Part shown: piece by piece, positions 1 to 7,740 of the stretch
How the letters are laid out: every line of letters begins with the position of its first letter
How positions within the stretch are numbered: the first letter of the stretch is position 1
NCBI GenBank assembly: GCA_013298025.1
Contig: JAAFJE010000031.1
Location: forward strand, 1 to 44,024
DNA length: 44,024 nt
DNA from: Cytophagales bacterium
Lineage (GTDB): Bacteria; Bacteroidota; Bacteroidia; Cytophagales; Spirosomataceae
Reading direction: 5' to 3'
Program-made: the position numbers and the translations under genes
The notes under the pieces: model-generated
What the model saw: the letters and a program-made list of their open reading frames with translations, nothing else
Told to the model about the DNA's origin: nothing
The model's database searches: none

Positions 1-197
1 TTTGTTAAATCATCAAAGTATTTTGTGCATTTTTTGCATTGATAACGATAACGGTGTTCACTACTGTTGTGATGTCCGTGACGTTTATGCTCACTACTTT
101 GACAATGAGGGCATTTTACGCCCTCCTTCCACCTTAATTCCCGTACTTTCTCGTAGCAAAGGCGGTCATCTACTATATCTTTTATCTCTAATATCAT
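1..197 (-). CDS. IS1595-type transposase, N-terminal part (cut by window edge)
   Basis: Reading the minus strand from the ATG at 197 gives 65 open codons running off the window start. The peptide begins MILEIKDIVDD and carries a zinc ribbon, CPHC (about residues 29-32) and CKKC (about 53-56), followed by KYFDDLT. A short N-terminal helix, an RW-x-x-G-x-x-CPHC ribbon and an F-x-D-LT motif is the arrangement at the start of IS1595/ISXO2-type transposases. The DDE-like catalytic domain would lie outside the window, so it is not known whether the element is intact. A TATCTTTG (-7 type) on the minus strand at 211-218 lies about 14 bases before the ATG and could be its promoter. No terminal inverted repeat can be checked because only one end is visible. 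Confidence 0.75.
   Translation of the reverse strand, partial: MILEIKDIVDDRLCYEKVRELRWKEGVKCPHCQSSEHKRHGHHNSSEHRYRYQCKKCTKYFDDLT
107..125. repeat. Short hairpin inside the transposase gene
   Basis: GAGGGC and GCCCTC pair around a seven-base loop. The hairpin lies within the transposase zinc-ribbon codons, so it is probably only coding sequence rather than a terminator. Confidence 0.3.
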
Positions 198-322
198 GCG
201 CTTTTTTTTACAAAGATACACAGCAACTTGGAATCATAATTGAGCCTAAAACAATTTTGTCCAGTAATCAGGAAAACTGTATTATTTTTACCTAAAATCC
301 CTCACCATAAGACAAAACTACG

Positions 323-547
323 ATGAACGAGCAAACGGGAAAAATGTTGATTGCCCTCGGTGGCTTATTGCTATTGGGTGGCGTTGTCATTTACTTTTTT
401 CATGATAAAATGCACTGGTTGGGCAAATTGCCCGGTGATATGAGGATAGAAAAAGAACATTTTAGCTTTTACTTTCCTTTTACCACGGGCATTTTATTGT
501 CGGGATTGGTACAATTGGTTTTATGGCTTTGGCGAAAGCTATTTTGA
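323..547 (+). CDS. DUF2905 family small membrane protein
   Basis: A 74-residue protein with two hydrophobic segments (about residues 8-26 and 52-70) joined by a short polar loop. The loop carries the family signature GKLPGDMRIEKEHFSFYFP; DUF2905 proteins show this LPGD-I-x-E-x-x-x-F-x-FP pattern and are usually 65-75 residues, so the gene is complete. The function of the family is not known; it is an inner-membrane protein by its hydrophobicity. It stands alone: the IS fragment before it points away, and the next gene on the same strand begins 159 bases later. No Shine-Dalgarno sequence precedes the ATG, as is usual in this phylum. Confidence 0.85.
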   Translation: MNEQTGKMLIALGGLLLLGGVVIYFFHDKMHWLGKLPGDMRIEKEHFSFYFPFTTGILLSGLVQLVLWLWRKLF

Positions 548-706
548 AACACACGCATCAATCACGTTAATTCTTCGCAAAAAAACAACACATTATCAAT
601 TACTTACAAAAAAATCAAAGTCAAAAATAAAGTATTCTTTTGGCTGTGTTTGTCCATGTAAATTGTGCATATTTAGTTCTACAATTATCAAAACCTACAA
701 TAGACT

Positions 707-1807
707 ATGGCACACTTTATTATTACCAACAGAAAAACGCAAAACGATGCTCAAGGCGAATACTTACTAGAAGATGGCTCTGAATCGGCGAGTGAAAACC
801 TGCGTTTTGCACGTTTTCATCCCAAAAAATTTGACAAAGACCACATTCGTTCTTCTATTGAGCTTTTTCCTGATAGTTCGGCTGTATTACGCAATCAGCA
901 ATATAGCACAGACGAACTACCGACTTACCAGCTTGGTGCTTTGCAGGGAGATTTGCAAGCATTGCAAGGCTCGGCTCGTTTTTTTGCCGAATTATACCTA
1001 GCAATGGTAAAAGAAAAAGGCGATGTTTTGTTTTTTATTCATGGCTTTTGCAATGATTTGCCCGATACTTTAGAGGCTGTTTGTCAATTAGAAAAAAACT
1101 ATATTCAAACGCCTCGCAACAGTAGTATTAAGCATATTGTGGTTTTTTCATGGCCCGCCATGAGCCGTATGTTGAAATACCGAGACGATGCCAAAGATGC
1201 CGAACTTTCGGGCTATACTTTGGCTCGTTGCTATTTGATGCTGATTGATTTTTTTAGAGCAATTTTTCTCAAAGAAAAACTTGCCCCTTGTCAAAACAAC
1301 ATTCATCTTCTTGCTCATAGCATGGGAAACCGAGTGCTAGAAAATATGATGCTAGAATTGTACCGACAAAAAGGCGATAACCTTACGGCTTTATTCAAAG
1401 AAGTGGTTTTGGCGGCTGCCGATGTAGATTGGCAAATCTTTGAAAGTCCTCGTGCCTTTAGCAATTTGACCAATATTTGTCAGCGTGTAACGGTGTATTA
1501 CAACCAAGATGACAAAGCTCTTTTTCTTTCCGAAACTACGAAAAATAGTTATAATCGCCTTGGGAAATATGGTTTTCGAGGAAATGTGCCAGCACACGTC
1601 TATAGCGTCGATTGCACAAGCGTTTCGATTGATGGAGGATTGGCAGATAAAATAGCGGAACATTCCTACTATTTAGGCACGAAGGTGGTTGTCAACGACA
1701 TTCTTGCGGTGTTCCAAGGCCAAAGAATAGAGGATTTTGTCAAGAAAACTCGCCTTAGCATTCCGAACAATGCCAAACAGTTTCGTTTGATGCTTACGCA
1801 AAAATAG
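707..1807 (+). CDS. Alpha/beta hydrolase (DUF900-like)
   Basis: A 366-residue predicted soluble protein with no signal peptide. Around residue 107 it has FFIHGF, the beta-strand/oxyanion-hole HG motif, and near residues 203-209 it has LLAHSMGNRVL, a G/A-H-S-M-G nucleophile elbow with Ser as nucleophile. This pairing is typical of DUF900-type alpha/beta hydrolases. An acid (LAAADVD region) and a later His (AHVYSVD or AEHSYY near 300-320) could complete the triad, but these assignments are inferred. The substrate cannot be read from the sequence; esterase or lipase-like chemistry is likely. It is a single-gene unit ended by a strong hairpin shared with the convergent dsbD. Confidence 0.8.
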   Translation: MAHFIITNRKTQNDAQGEYLLEDGSESASENLRFARFHPKKFDKDHIRSSIELFPDSSAVLRNQQYSTDELPTYQLGALQGDLQALQGSARFFAELYLAMVKEKGDVLFFIHGFCNDLPDTLEAVCQLEKNYIQTPRNSSIKHIVVFSWPAMSRMLKYRDDAKDAELSGYTLARCYLMLIDFFRAIFLKEKLAPCQNNIHLLAHSMGNRVLENMMLELYRQKGDNLTALFKEVVLAAADVDWQIFESPRAFSNLTNICQRVTVYYNQDDKALFLSETTKNSYNRLGKYGFRGNVPAHVYSVDCTSVSIDGGLADKIAEHSYYLGTKVVVNDILAVFQGQRIEDFVKKTRLSIPNNAKQFRLMLTQK

Positions 1808-1812
1808 TTTTT

Positions 1813-1860
1813 AGTAAAAAGCCCTTGCAACTAAGTCAAAGTTACAAGGGCTATTTACTA
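1813..1860. terminator. Bidirectional terminator hairpin between hydrolase and dsbD
   Basis: AGCCCTTG (1820-1827) pairs with CAAGGGCT (1845-1852), extended inward by AACT/AGTT and outward by TAGTAAA/TTTACTA. A-rich and T-rich flanks suit use from both strands. It lies between the convergent hydrolase and dsbD genes. Confidence 0.75.
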
Positions 1861-1879
1861 AAAAACAAGGAAGAAAAGC

Positions 1880-3970
1880 CTATTTTGCTTTTTCAAATTT
1901 TGCTTTACCTTCGTCCAAAAACTTGATAAACGCCTGTACATCTTCGTTGTAGGCACGAGGTTTAACCAAAGTTTTGGCATCGTTTGAAGGATTTACCAAA
2001 CAATAATACGGTTGGGCATTACCGTTGAAACGGGTAATTTCAAAATCAAGGTTTTGGTCGCCAAGGCTTTTCTTTTGTTGCCCATCGTCTTTTGAAACAT
2101 ACCATTCGTTAGCAGGCAATTCGGTTTTATCATCTACATACAAAGCCACAACCACATAATCATTTTCTAAACGCTTTTTCACTTCGGGGTCAGCCCAAAC
2201 AGAACCTTCCATTTTGCGACAATTAACGCAGCCATGCCCTGTAAAGTCGATAAACAAAGGTTTGTTTACTTGTTTGGCATAGGCAACTGCTTCTTTGTAA
2301 TCAAAAAAGCCTTTCAAGCCATGAGGCAATTTCAAAAACTCGCTGTATTTTACTTTAGCCGGAAAGCCATCGGTGGAAACAGGTGCGGCTACGGTATTTT
2401 TTTCAATCACAAAATCTTGGGTTTCTAATGGTGGCAACCAGCCCGACAAGGCTTTGAGCGGTGCACCAAACAAGCCCGGAATCATATATACCACAAACGA
2501 AAACGTAGCGATGGCGACCAACATACGAGGTACTGGCACACGTTCTAATTTGCTATCATGCGGCAATTGGATTTTGCCCAATAGATAAAAACCAATGAGC
2601 GTAAAAATTACAATCCAAATCGCCAAATACACTTCTCTGCCCAATAAACCCCAGTGATAGGTAAGGTCGGCGGTACTCAAAAATTTGAGTGCCAACGCCA
2701 ATTCTAAAAAGCCTAAAACCACTTTTACGGAGTTCATCCAGCCACCCGATTTAGGCAAATTTTGTAACCAGTTGGGGAAAATCGCAAACAGCGTAAAAGG
2801 AATTGCAAATGCCAAGCCAAAACCCAACATCCCCACAATCGGACGAATGACTTGTCCTTGTGCACCCAAACTCAGAATAGTGCCAGCCACAGGGCCTGTA
2901 CACGAAAACGAAACCAAGACCAAGGTAAATGCCATGAAGAAAATTCCCCCGATACCTCCTCTGTCTGACTGGGCATCCATTTTATTGACAAAAGACGAAG
3001 GCAGTACAATCTCGAACCAGCCCAAAAACGACAAGCCAAAAAATACAAAAATGATAAAAAACAAAAGGTTGGGTATCCAGTGCGTACTAATAAAATTGGG
3101 AGCGGCTTGTCCGAAAGCATAAGCAATGATTGTACCGAACAACACATAAATTGCAATGATGAAAAAGCCGTACAAAAATGCCTTTTGTAAACCTCCTTTT
3201 TGTTTGGTAAAATACGAAACCGTCATGGGTATCAACGGATACACACAAGGCGTAAGCAAGGCCACAAAACCAGCCCCCAAAGCAATGAAGAAGAAGGCCA
3301 ATAGCGATATATCTTTGCCATTTTCATCCTTCAATTCGGTCGAAGAAAGGGAAGCTTGTTCCACAGGCGTAGAATCTGCTACCACAGAATCAATTACAAG
3401 AGGAGCAGCTAAAGCTTTGAGCGAATCTTGGGTTTTCTTTACCGCTTTGAGCGAATCTTCGATGGCTTTTTTGCGTAAAGCCTCGTCCTCACTGGCATCG
3501 GCAGCTCCAGCCACAAGCGTAAAATTGCCTTTTACGGGTACACATTGCCCAGTTTTATCAGAACAAGATTGGCTATCGAATGAGCCATCAATGATAAAAT
3601 CAGGATTGAGAATTTTGATAGTTTGGCGAAATTCGGCCTTTCCTTTGAAATAAGTATATTCTCCATTCCAAATTTCTTTGTCAAACTTTTTATGGGGATT
3701 AATGGCTTTTAAATCGCCAACTACTTCAAACGATTCGTTAGGATTAAGTTTTACGCTTGTAACAATTGGGCCAAGATTTGGGTCAAAATCAGACGAATAC
3801 AAGTACCAATCTTTTTGAATTTTTACGGTAAAAATAATATCAACCGTTTCTCCTGCTTCGGGTTTGGCTTTTGAGAGCGACCAAGACCAAACCGCAGGTG
3901 TAATTTTCTGAGCCAGTGTGACGCTCGCTAAACTACTGATAAGCAGAAGACTAAAAAGGATTTTTTTCAT
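1880..3970 (-). CDS. dsbD: Thiol:disulfide interchange protein DsbD
   Basis: A 696-residue inner-membrane protein that carries electrons from cytoplasmic thioredoxin to periplasmic thiol reductases. Domains in order: signal peptide (MKKILFSLLLISSLASVTLA); periplasmic DsbD-alpha-like domain (about 20-160); an Asp/Lys/Ala-rich linker (about 160-205); an eight-helix CcdA/DsbD core with TPCVYP (Cys242) and SFSCTGP (Cys357); and a C-terminal thioredoxin domain with GHGCVNCRK (Cys581, Cys584). All three cysteine pairs or partners expected in the beta and gamma domains are present. The start at 3970 was chosen because the upstream ATG at 4009 adds 13 residues before a good signal peptide. Monocistronic: a hairpin separates it from the upstream DUF2911 gene. 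Length fits Bacteroidota DsbD. Confidence 0.93.
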   Translation of the reverse strand: MKKILFSLLLISSLASVTLAQKITPAVWSWSLSKAKPEAGETVDIIFTVKIQKDWYLYSSDFDPNLGPIVTSVKLNPNESFEVVGDLKAINPHKKFDKEIWNGEYTYFKGKAEFRQTIKILNPDFIIDGSFDSQSCSDKTGQCVPVKGNFTLVAGAADASEDEALRKKAIEDSLKAVKKTQDSLKALAAPLVIDSVVADSTPVEQASLSSTELKDENGKDISLLAFFFIALGAGFVALLTPCVYPLIPMTVSYFTKQKGGLQKAFLYGFFIIAIYVLFGTIIAYAFGQAAPNFISTHWIPNLLFFIIFVFFGLSFLGWFEIVLPSSFVNKMDAQSDRGGIGGIFFMAFTLVLVSFSCTGPVAGTILSLGAQGQVIRPIVGMLGFGLAFAIPFTLFAIFPNWLQNLPKSGGWMNSVKVVLGFLELALALKFLSTADLTYHWGLLGREVYLAIWIVIFTLIGFYLLGKIQLPHDSKLERVPVPRMLVAIATFSFVVYMIPGLFGAPLKALSGWLPPLETQDFVIEKNTVAAPVSTDGFPAKVKYSEFLKLPHGLKGFFDYKEAVAYAKQVNKPLFIDFTGHGCVNCRKMEGSVWADPEVKKRLENDYVVVALYVDDKTELPANEWYVSKDDGQQKKSLGDQNLDFEITRFNGNAQPYYCLVNPSNDAKTLVKPRAYNEDVQAFIKFLDEGKAKFEKAK

Positions 3971-4097
3971 AAATCGAAACATAAAACAAGTTGTTGGCAG
4001 ATAACGCATATAATGCTGTAACGTGGGTTAAGGGATGATAAGTTTCTTATGGGTTTTGTACTTCACAAAAATAACAGAATCTTACCATTCACAAATA

Positions 4098-4134
4098 AGA
4101 AAGTCTGCTTATTCGTTCAATAAGCAGACTTTCT
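4098..4134. terminator. Perfect 16-bp hairpin downstream of DUF2911 gene
   Basis: AGAAAGTCTGCTTATT pairs without mismatch with AATAAGCAGACTTTCT around the loop CGTTC. It lies 50 bases past the DUF2911 stop and 128 bases before dsbD (both minus strand), so it probably ends the DUF2911 transcript and separates it from dsbD. Confidence 0.7.
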
Positions 4135-4184
4135 CACATAAGACCTTGATTTTATTTTTTTCGTTGCTTCTTTTCTCTAAAGAT

Positions 4185-4727
4185 TTACAATACCCGAATC
4201 GGGACGAGTACCGTTCGGTTATCCCACCGCAGCAGCATGGTAGCTCCATTGGGTTGTTCTTTGAAATCAATCACAAATTGCTCTACAACTTCGTTTTGCA
4301 CCACCGACGGCACCGGCACGTGCAGTACATCTTTGTTGGCATCGTAAGAAAGCCCCCACTGCCCTACTTCTTTGTTGATGATGATTGTCCAATCTTTTTC
4401 TTCGGGAATTGTAAACAAGGTATAAGTTCCCGCTTTCAAAGAGCGACCAGCCAAGGCAATGTCTTTGTTCAAGGTAATGACTGTCGCTTCGTTGGCACCA
4501 GTCCGCCACCATTTGCCATAAGGCACTAAAGCTTTTGAATTTTGTGGACCAAAAATCAATCTTCCTTTTTTAGAAGGCTGGCAATATTCTACTGTCATAG
4601 AAAAATCGCCTTGCTCGAAAGTAGCCGTAGCCGAAGGACTAAAAGATTTGGTGTAAAAACGCATTCCGACAAAACTCACAGCGAGTAGTGCCAGCAAAAT
4701 CATGATGATTCGGAGTATTTTTATCAT
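4185..4727 (-). CDS. DUF2911 family exported protein
   Basis: A 180-residue protein with an N-terminal hydrophobic signal or anchor (residues 5-22, ILRIIMILLALLAVSFVG). The rest matches DUF2911: a short beta-rich domain with YCQPSKKGR, GKWWRTGANEAT (about 94-105) and LKAGTYTLFTIPEEKDWT. The family is common in Bacteroidota and has no established function; it is expected in the periplasm or anchored to the inner membrane. The length of the recognisable domain (about 140 residues) is complete. It lies alone, with a candidate promoter directly upstream and a perfect hairpin downstream. Confidence 0.85.
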   Translation of the reverse strand: MIKILRIIMILLALLAVSFVGMRFYTKSFSPSATATFEQGDFSMTVEYCQPSKKGRLIFGPQNSKALVPYGKWWRTGANEATVITLNKDIALAGRSLKAGTYTLFTIPEEKDWTIIINKEVGQWGLSYDANKDVLHVPVPSVVQNEVVEQFVIDFKEQPNGATMLLRWDNRTVLVPIRVL

Positions 4728-4748
4728 GGGCCATTGGATTATTTTTTG

Positions 4749-4778
4749 TAAAACTACACAAGATTTGTGAAGCTACAA
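4749..4778 (-). promoter_or_regulatory. Candidate promoter of the DUF2911 gene
   Basis: On the minus strand, TTG (4778-4776), 19 bases, then TAGTTTTA (4756-4749), close to the Bacteroidota TTG-N19/20-TAnnTTTG pattern. The last base differs from the consensus. The ATG is 22 bases downstream of the -7 element. Confidence 0.4.
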
Positions 4779-4780
4779 AA

Positions 4781-5353
4781 TTACCATCGGCTCTCCATGT
4801 CACGCTCTCGTTTCACAATACAGCGTTCTGTTTCAAGCAGATGTAGGCTATTGTCCACTTCCATGCTCGTTTTGGCATTGTCGAGTAATTCTTTGTACGC
4901 ATTTTTGATTTCTTTACGCTTGATTGCCTCCAAAAAACGACGAATATCTTCGTCTGATTCTAAAACCAAAGCAGGTACTTCGGTAGGCTTGCCTTCTTCG
5001 TCTTTGGCAACCATCGTAAAATAAGAAGTATTGGTATGCTTTACGGTACGGCTTTGGATATTTTCGGCAACAACCTTGATACCAATAATTAGCGATGAAC
5101 GCCCTACATAATTGACAGACGCATGAAGCGAAACCAATTCGCCCACTTCTACGGGCTGACGAAACTCGACATTATCAACCGAAACCGTCACTACATACGT
5201 GCCAGCGTGTTTGGCGGCACAAGCATAAGCCACTTTATCCATGAGCGAAAGTAAAATTCCTCCGTGAATTTTTCCTCCAAAATTGGCATACGACGGAATC
5301 ATTAATTCCGTAATGGTTGTTCTCGAATAGTTAACAGACTTTGCGTTTTCCAT
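4781..5353 (-). CDS. Acyl-CoA thioesterase, hotdog fold
   Basis: A 190-residue cytoplasmic hotdog-fold protein expected to hydrolyse acyl-CoA thioesters to free acid and CoA. The sequence shows the YciA/BACH-type core: NFGGKIHGGILLSLMDKVAY (about residues 19-38; the GG-x-IHGG-x-L-x-x-x-D turn carries the acid residue), then VDNVEFRQPVEVGELV and a long helix-rich C-terminal tail ending in RERDMESRW. The start at 5353 was chosen because the longer reading from 5491 adds 46 residues of unrelated composition (WLLNRKYCIFIHLLLLL). The substrate chain length cannot be read from the sequence. It is divergent from nuoL and alone in its unit. Confidence 0.88.
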   Translation of the reverse strand: MENAKSVNYSRTTITELMIPSYANFGGKIHGGILLSLMDKVAYACAAKHAGTYVVTVSVDNVEFRQPVEVGELVSLHASVNYVGRSSLIIGIKVVAENIQSRTVKHTNTSYFTMVAKDEEGKPTEVPALVLESDEDIRRFLEAIKRKEIKNAYKELLDNAKTSMEVDNSLHLLETERCIVKRERDMESRW

Positions 5354-5808
5354 ATAAAAATTCAGTAATGAATCGTAGAAAAGACCAAAATTGTGCCTTT
5401 GATGCTGATTTCCACGAATCAATAGCAGTAACAAGTGAATAAAAATGCAATATTTGCGATTCAAAAGCCATATTGTCAATCGGCTTGCCAATAACTTAGA
5501 AAAATGACATTATCCACAAGATAAGTCCATTAACTTGGTAGATTTTATTCGTAAGTTATGAGGCTTTATTGAATTAACTGGCTTATATTTGCAAAAAAAA
5601 TTGAAATTTTCCAAGATAAGTTGGATAAATAAGTAATCGTGTAGCATTGTTAAATTATGAATTGTGAATGTGTGTTCTGATAATAAATATTTTAATTCGC
5701 TAACTCACAATTCACTAACTCACTCAATAAGTCGCCTAGCAGCGACACATCATATATTAAAAGCTTCAACGCAATTGAAGCAAAAACCACGAACGAACCA
5801 TTACAAGC
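5354..5808. other. Divergent intergenic region between thioesterase gene and nuoL
   Basis: 455 bases without a convincing gene. It holds the promoters for both directions. TATATTTG at 5584-5591 fits the -7 consensus for nuoL, but no well-placed TTG stands upstream and the leader would be over 200 bases. A 10-bp inverted repeat, TGAATTGTGA (5658-5667) and TCACAATTCA (5705-5714), with a 37-base loop resembles the short repeated spacers common in this phylum. No RNA gene was recognised. Confidence 0.5.
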
Positions 5809-7707
5809 ATGACTCCTGCAACCCATATATGGTTGATATTGTTGACTCCCCTCGCAGGATTTATCACAGCAATGCTGTTGAGTACTAAACGCAATGCCCT
5901 TGCGGGTTGGATTGCGACAGGATTTTCGGGGTTGAACTTCTGCTCCAGTTTATTCCTTTTTCAACAAATATCTACGCCAACATCCCTACAATTTTCTTGG
6001 TTTAGTATTGGCAATCATCATCTTACTTGGGGTTTTCTGATTGATGCTCCTACATTGATGATGGTCTTATTGGTCAATTTCATTGCCATTTTAGTACAGC
6101 TATTTTCCATCGAATACATGGCGACCGACCAAGGGCGTTTTCGCTATTTTGGGTTTATACAATTGTTTGTTTTTGCCATGTTGGGGATTGTCCTCACCGA
6201 CAACCTTTTAGGTATGTATGCCTTTTGGGAATTGGTAGGGCTAAGTTCGTATTTGTTGATTGGTTTTTGGTATGAAAAAAAATCAGCGACCGACGCTGCC
6301 AAGAAAGCCTTTTTGGTAAACCGTGTAGGTGATATAGCCTTTGCCTTGGGCATATTTTTGGTGTATCATTATTGGGGAAATTTTGGTTTTGAGTCCCTAG
6401 CAACACGCCCCGATGGCTTGTCGCCTGCCATGCTTACGCTCACGGGTTTATTGCTTTTTGGCGGTTGTGTAGGCAAATCGGCCCAATTTCCTTTGCACAC
6501 ATGGCTACCCGATGCGATGGAAGGCCCTACGCCCGTATCGGCCATGATTCATGCGGCAACGATGGTGGCGGCTGGGATATTTTTGTTGAGCCGTGTACAA
6601 CCCATTTTTACGATAGAAGCCCATGCTGTGATTGCCACCATTGGGTGTATTACGATGCTGCTGGGGTCCTTGTATGCCATTGTGCAAACCGACATCAAAA
6701 AAACCTTGGCGTATTCGACCATCGCTCAATTGGGTTTGATGCTCATTGGCTTAGGCTCGGCTACCTCTCTTTTTCATTTATTGACCCACGCTTTTTTCAA
6801 AGCAGGACTCTTCTTGGCGGCTGGTTCGGTGATTCATGCACTGCATCATGCCAACCACGAAGCCCATTTCGATGCCCAAGATATGCGTTTGATGGGCGGT
6901 TTACGCAAGCAATTGCCTGTTACTTTTTATACTTTTATCGTCTTTGCGGCTGCCTTGGCAGGTTTACCGCTTTTTTCAGGATTTTTGTCGAAAGATGCCA
7001 TTTTAGCGAATTTGTATAGCATTGCCCAAACCTTTCCTTATTTCAAATGGATAGGCATTTGTACGTTTGTAGGCATTGCGATGACGGCTTTTTACATGAC
7101 CCGACAAGTAGCAAGGGTATTTTTCGGAACATTTCGCAATCCAGTCGTGCCTGTAAGTCATATTCATGAAGGTTCTTGGAAAATGCGATTGCCTTTACTT
7201 GCGTTGGCGATTTTATCATTGGGCATTGTGTTTTCGGGCAATCCATTTTCGGCAACGCACAGTTGGTTTTGGCATTTTATCGACCCTGCTTTTGTTTTAG
7301 AAGAAAATCATGGCTTGGCTTATGTTTCGTTGGCTACCGCTACGGTAGGCATTTTGTTGGGCTGGTTTACAAGGCATCAGGCATGGGCTTATGACATTCC
7401 TACTTTCGACAAGCTTTACACGATTGTATTTGTCAAAACCGTTTTGTTGAAAGCAAAATTTTTACAAAAATTTGATAAAAATTATCTCGACCGTTCCATC
7501 GAAATTTTGGCCAAAACACAAGTAGTATTAGGCAATATTATTGCTTGGCTAGATAAGACTTTAGTAGATGGCATTCCTAGCAGTTTGGCTTATTTGGCTC
7601 GTTTGCTCGGTTCAATGACTCGTTCTGTTCAAGGAGGGCAGGTACAATTATACATTGTAGCCGCTTTGTTGGGTTTGTTGGGTTTATTTGTTTGGGTATT
7701 ATATTAA
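5809..7707 (+). CDS. nuoL: NADH-quinone oxidoreductase subunit L
   Basis: A 632-residue polytopic membrane subunit of complex I; it forms the distal antiporter-like proton channel and the long lateral helix. Visible family features: EYMATDQGRFRYFGFIQLF (about residues 103-121), the NuoL/ND5 hallmark KSAQFPLHTWLPDAMEGPTP with the channel Lys and the proline-broken helix, SAMIHAATMVAAGIFLL, and DIKKTLAYSTIAQLGLM. Length is near the E. coli NuoL (613). It is followed after 33 bases by nuoM, so the two are one transcript. No nuoA-K genes lie upstream; the preceding gene is a divergent thioesterase, so this is a detached L-M(-N) module. Confidence 0.95.
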   Translation: MTPATHIWLILLTPLAGFITAMLLSTKRNALAGWIATGFSGLNFCSSLFLFQQISTPTSLQFSWFSIGNHHLTWGFLIDAPTLMMVLLVNFIAILVQLFSIEYMATDQGRFRYFGFIQLFVFAMLGIVLTDNLLGMYAFWELVGLSSYLLIGFWYEKKSATDAAKKAFLVNRVGDIAFALGIFLVYHYWGNFGFESLATRPDGLSPAMLTLTGLLLFGGCVGKSAQFPLHTWLPDAMEGPTPVSAMIHAATMVAAGIFLLSRVQPIFTIEAHAVIATIGCITMLLGSLYAIVQTDIKKTLAYSTIAQLGLMLIGLGSATSLFHLLTHAFFKAGLFLAAGSVIHALHHANHEAHFDAQDMRLMGGLRKQLPVTFYTFIVFAAALAGLPLFSGFLSKDAILANLYSIAQTFPYFKWIGICTFVGIAMTAFYMTRQVARVFFGTFRNPVVPVSHIHEGSWKMRLPLLALAILSLGIVFSGNPFSATHSWFWHFIDPAFVLEENHGLAYVSLATATVGILLGWFTRHQAWAYDIPTFDKLYTIVFVKTVLLKAKFLQKFDKNYLDRSIEILAKTQVVLGNIIAWLDKTLVDGIPSSLAYLARLLGSMTRSVQGGQVQLYIVAALLGLLGLFVWVLY

Positions 7708-7740
7708 AAAAATTCACCAGTTTACGTATTTCTATTAGCA

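Noticed and set aside
2-295. Plus-strand frame of 97 codons at the window start
   Set aside because: It is the opposite strand of the transposase start; the minus strand encodes a recognisable zinc ribbon and this frame shows no domain.
2685-3653. Plus-strand frames opposite dsbD
   Set aside because: The dsbD reading has all expected domains and cysteines; the opposite frames are rich in Lys/Pro/Ser with no family signature.
6465-7019. Plus-strand 184-codon frame inside nuoL
   Set aside because: Frame-shifted reading of nuoL rich in Cys, His and Arg; nuoL itself is intact.
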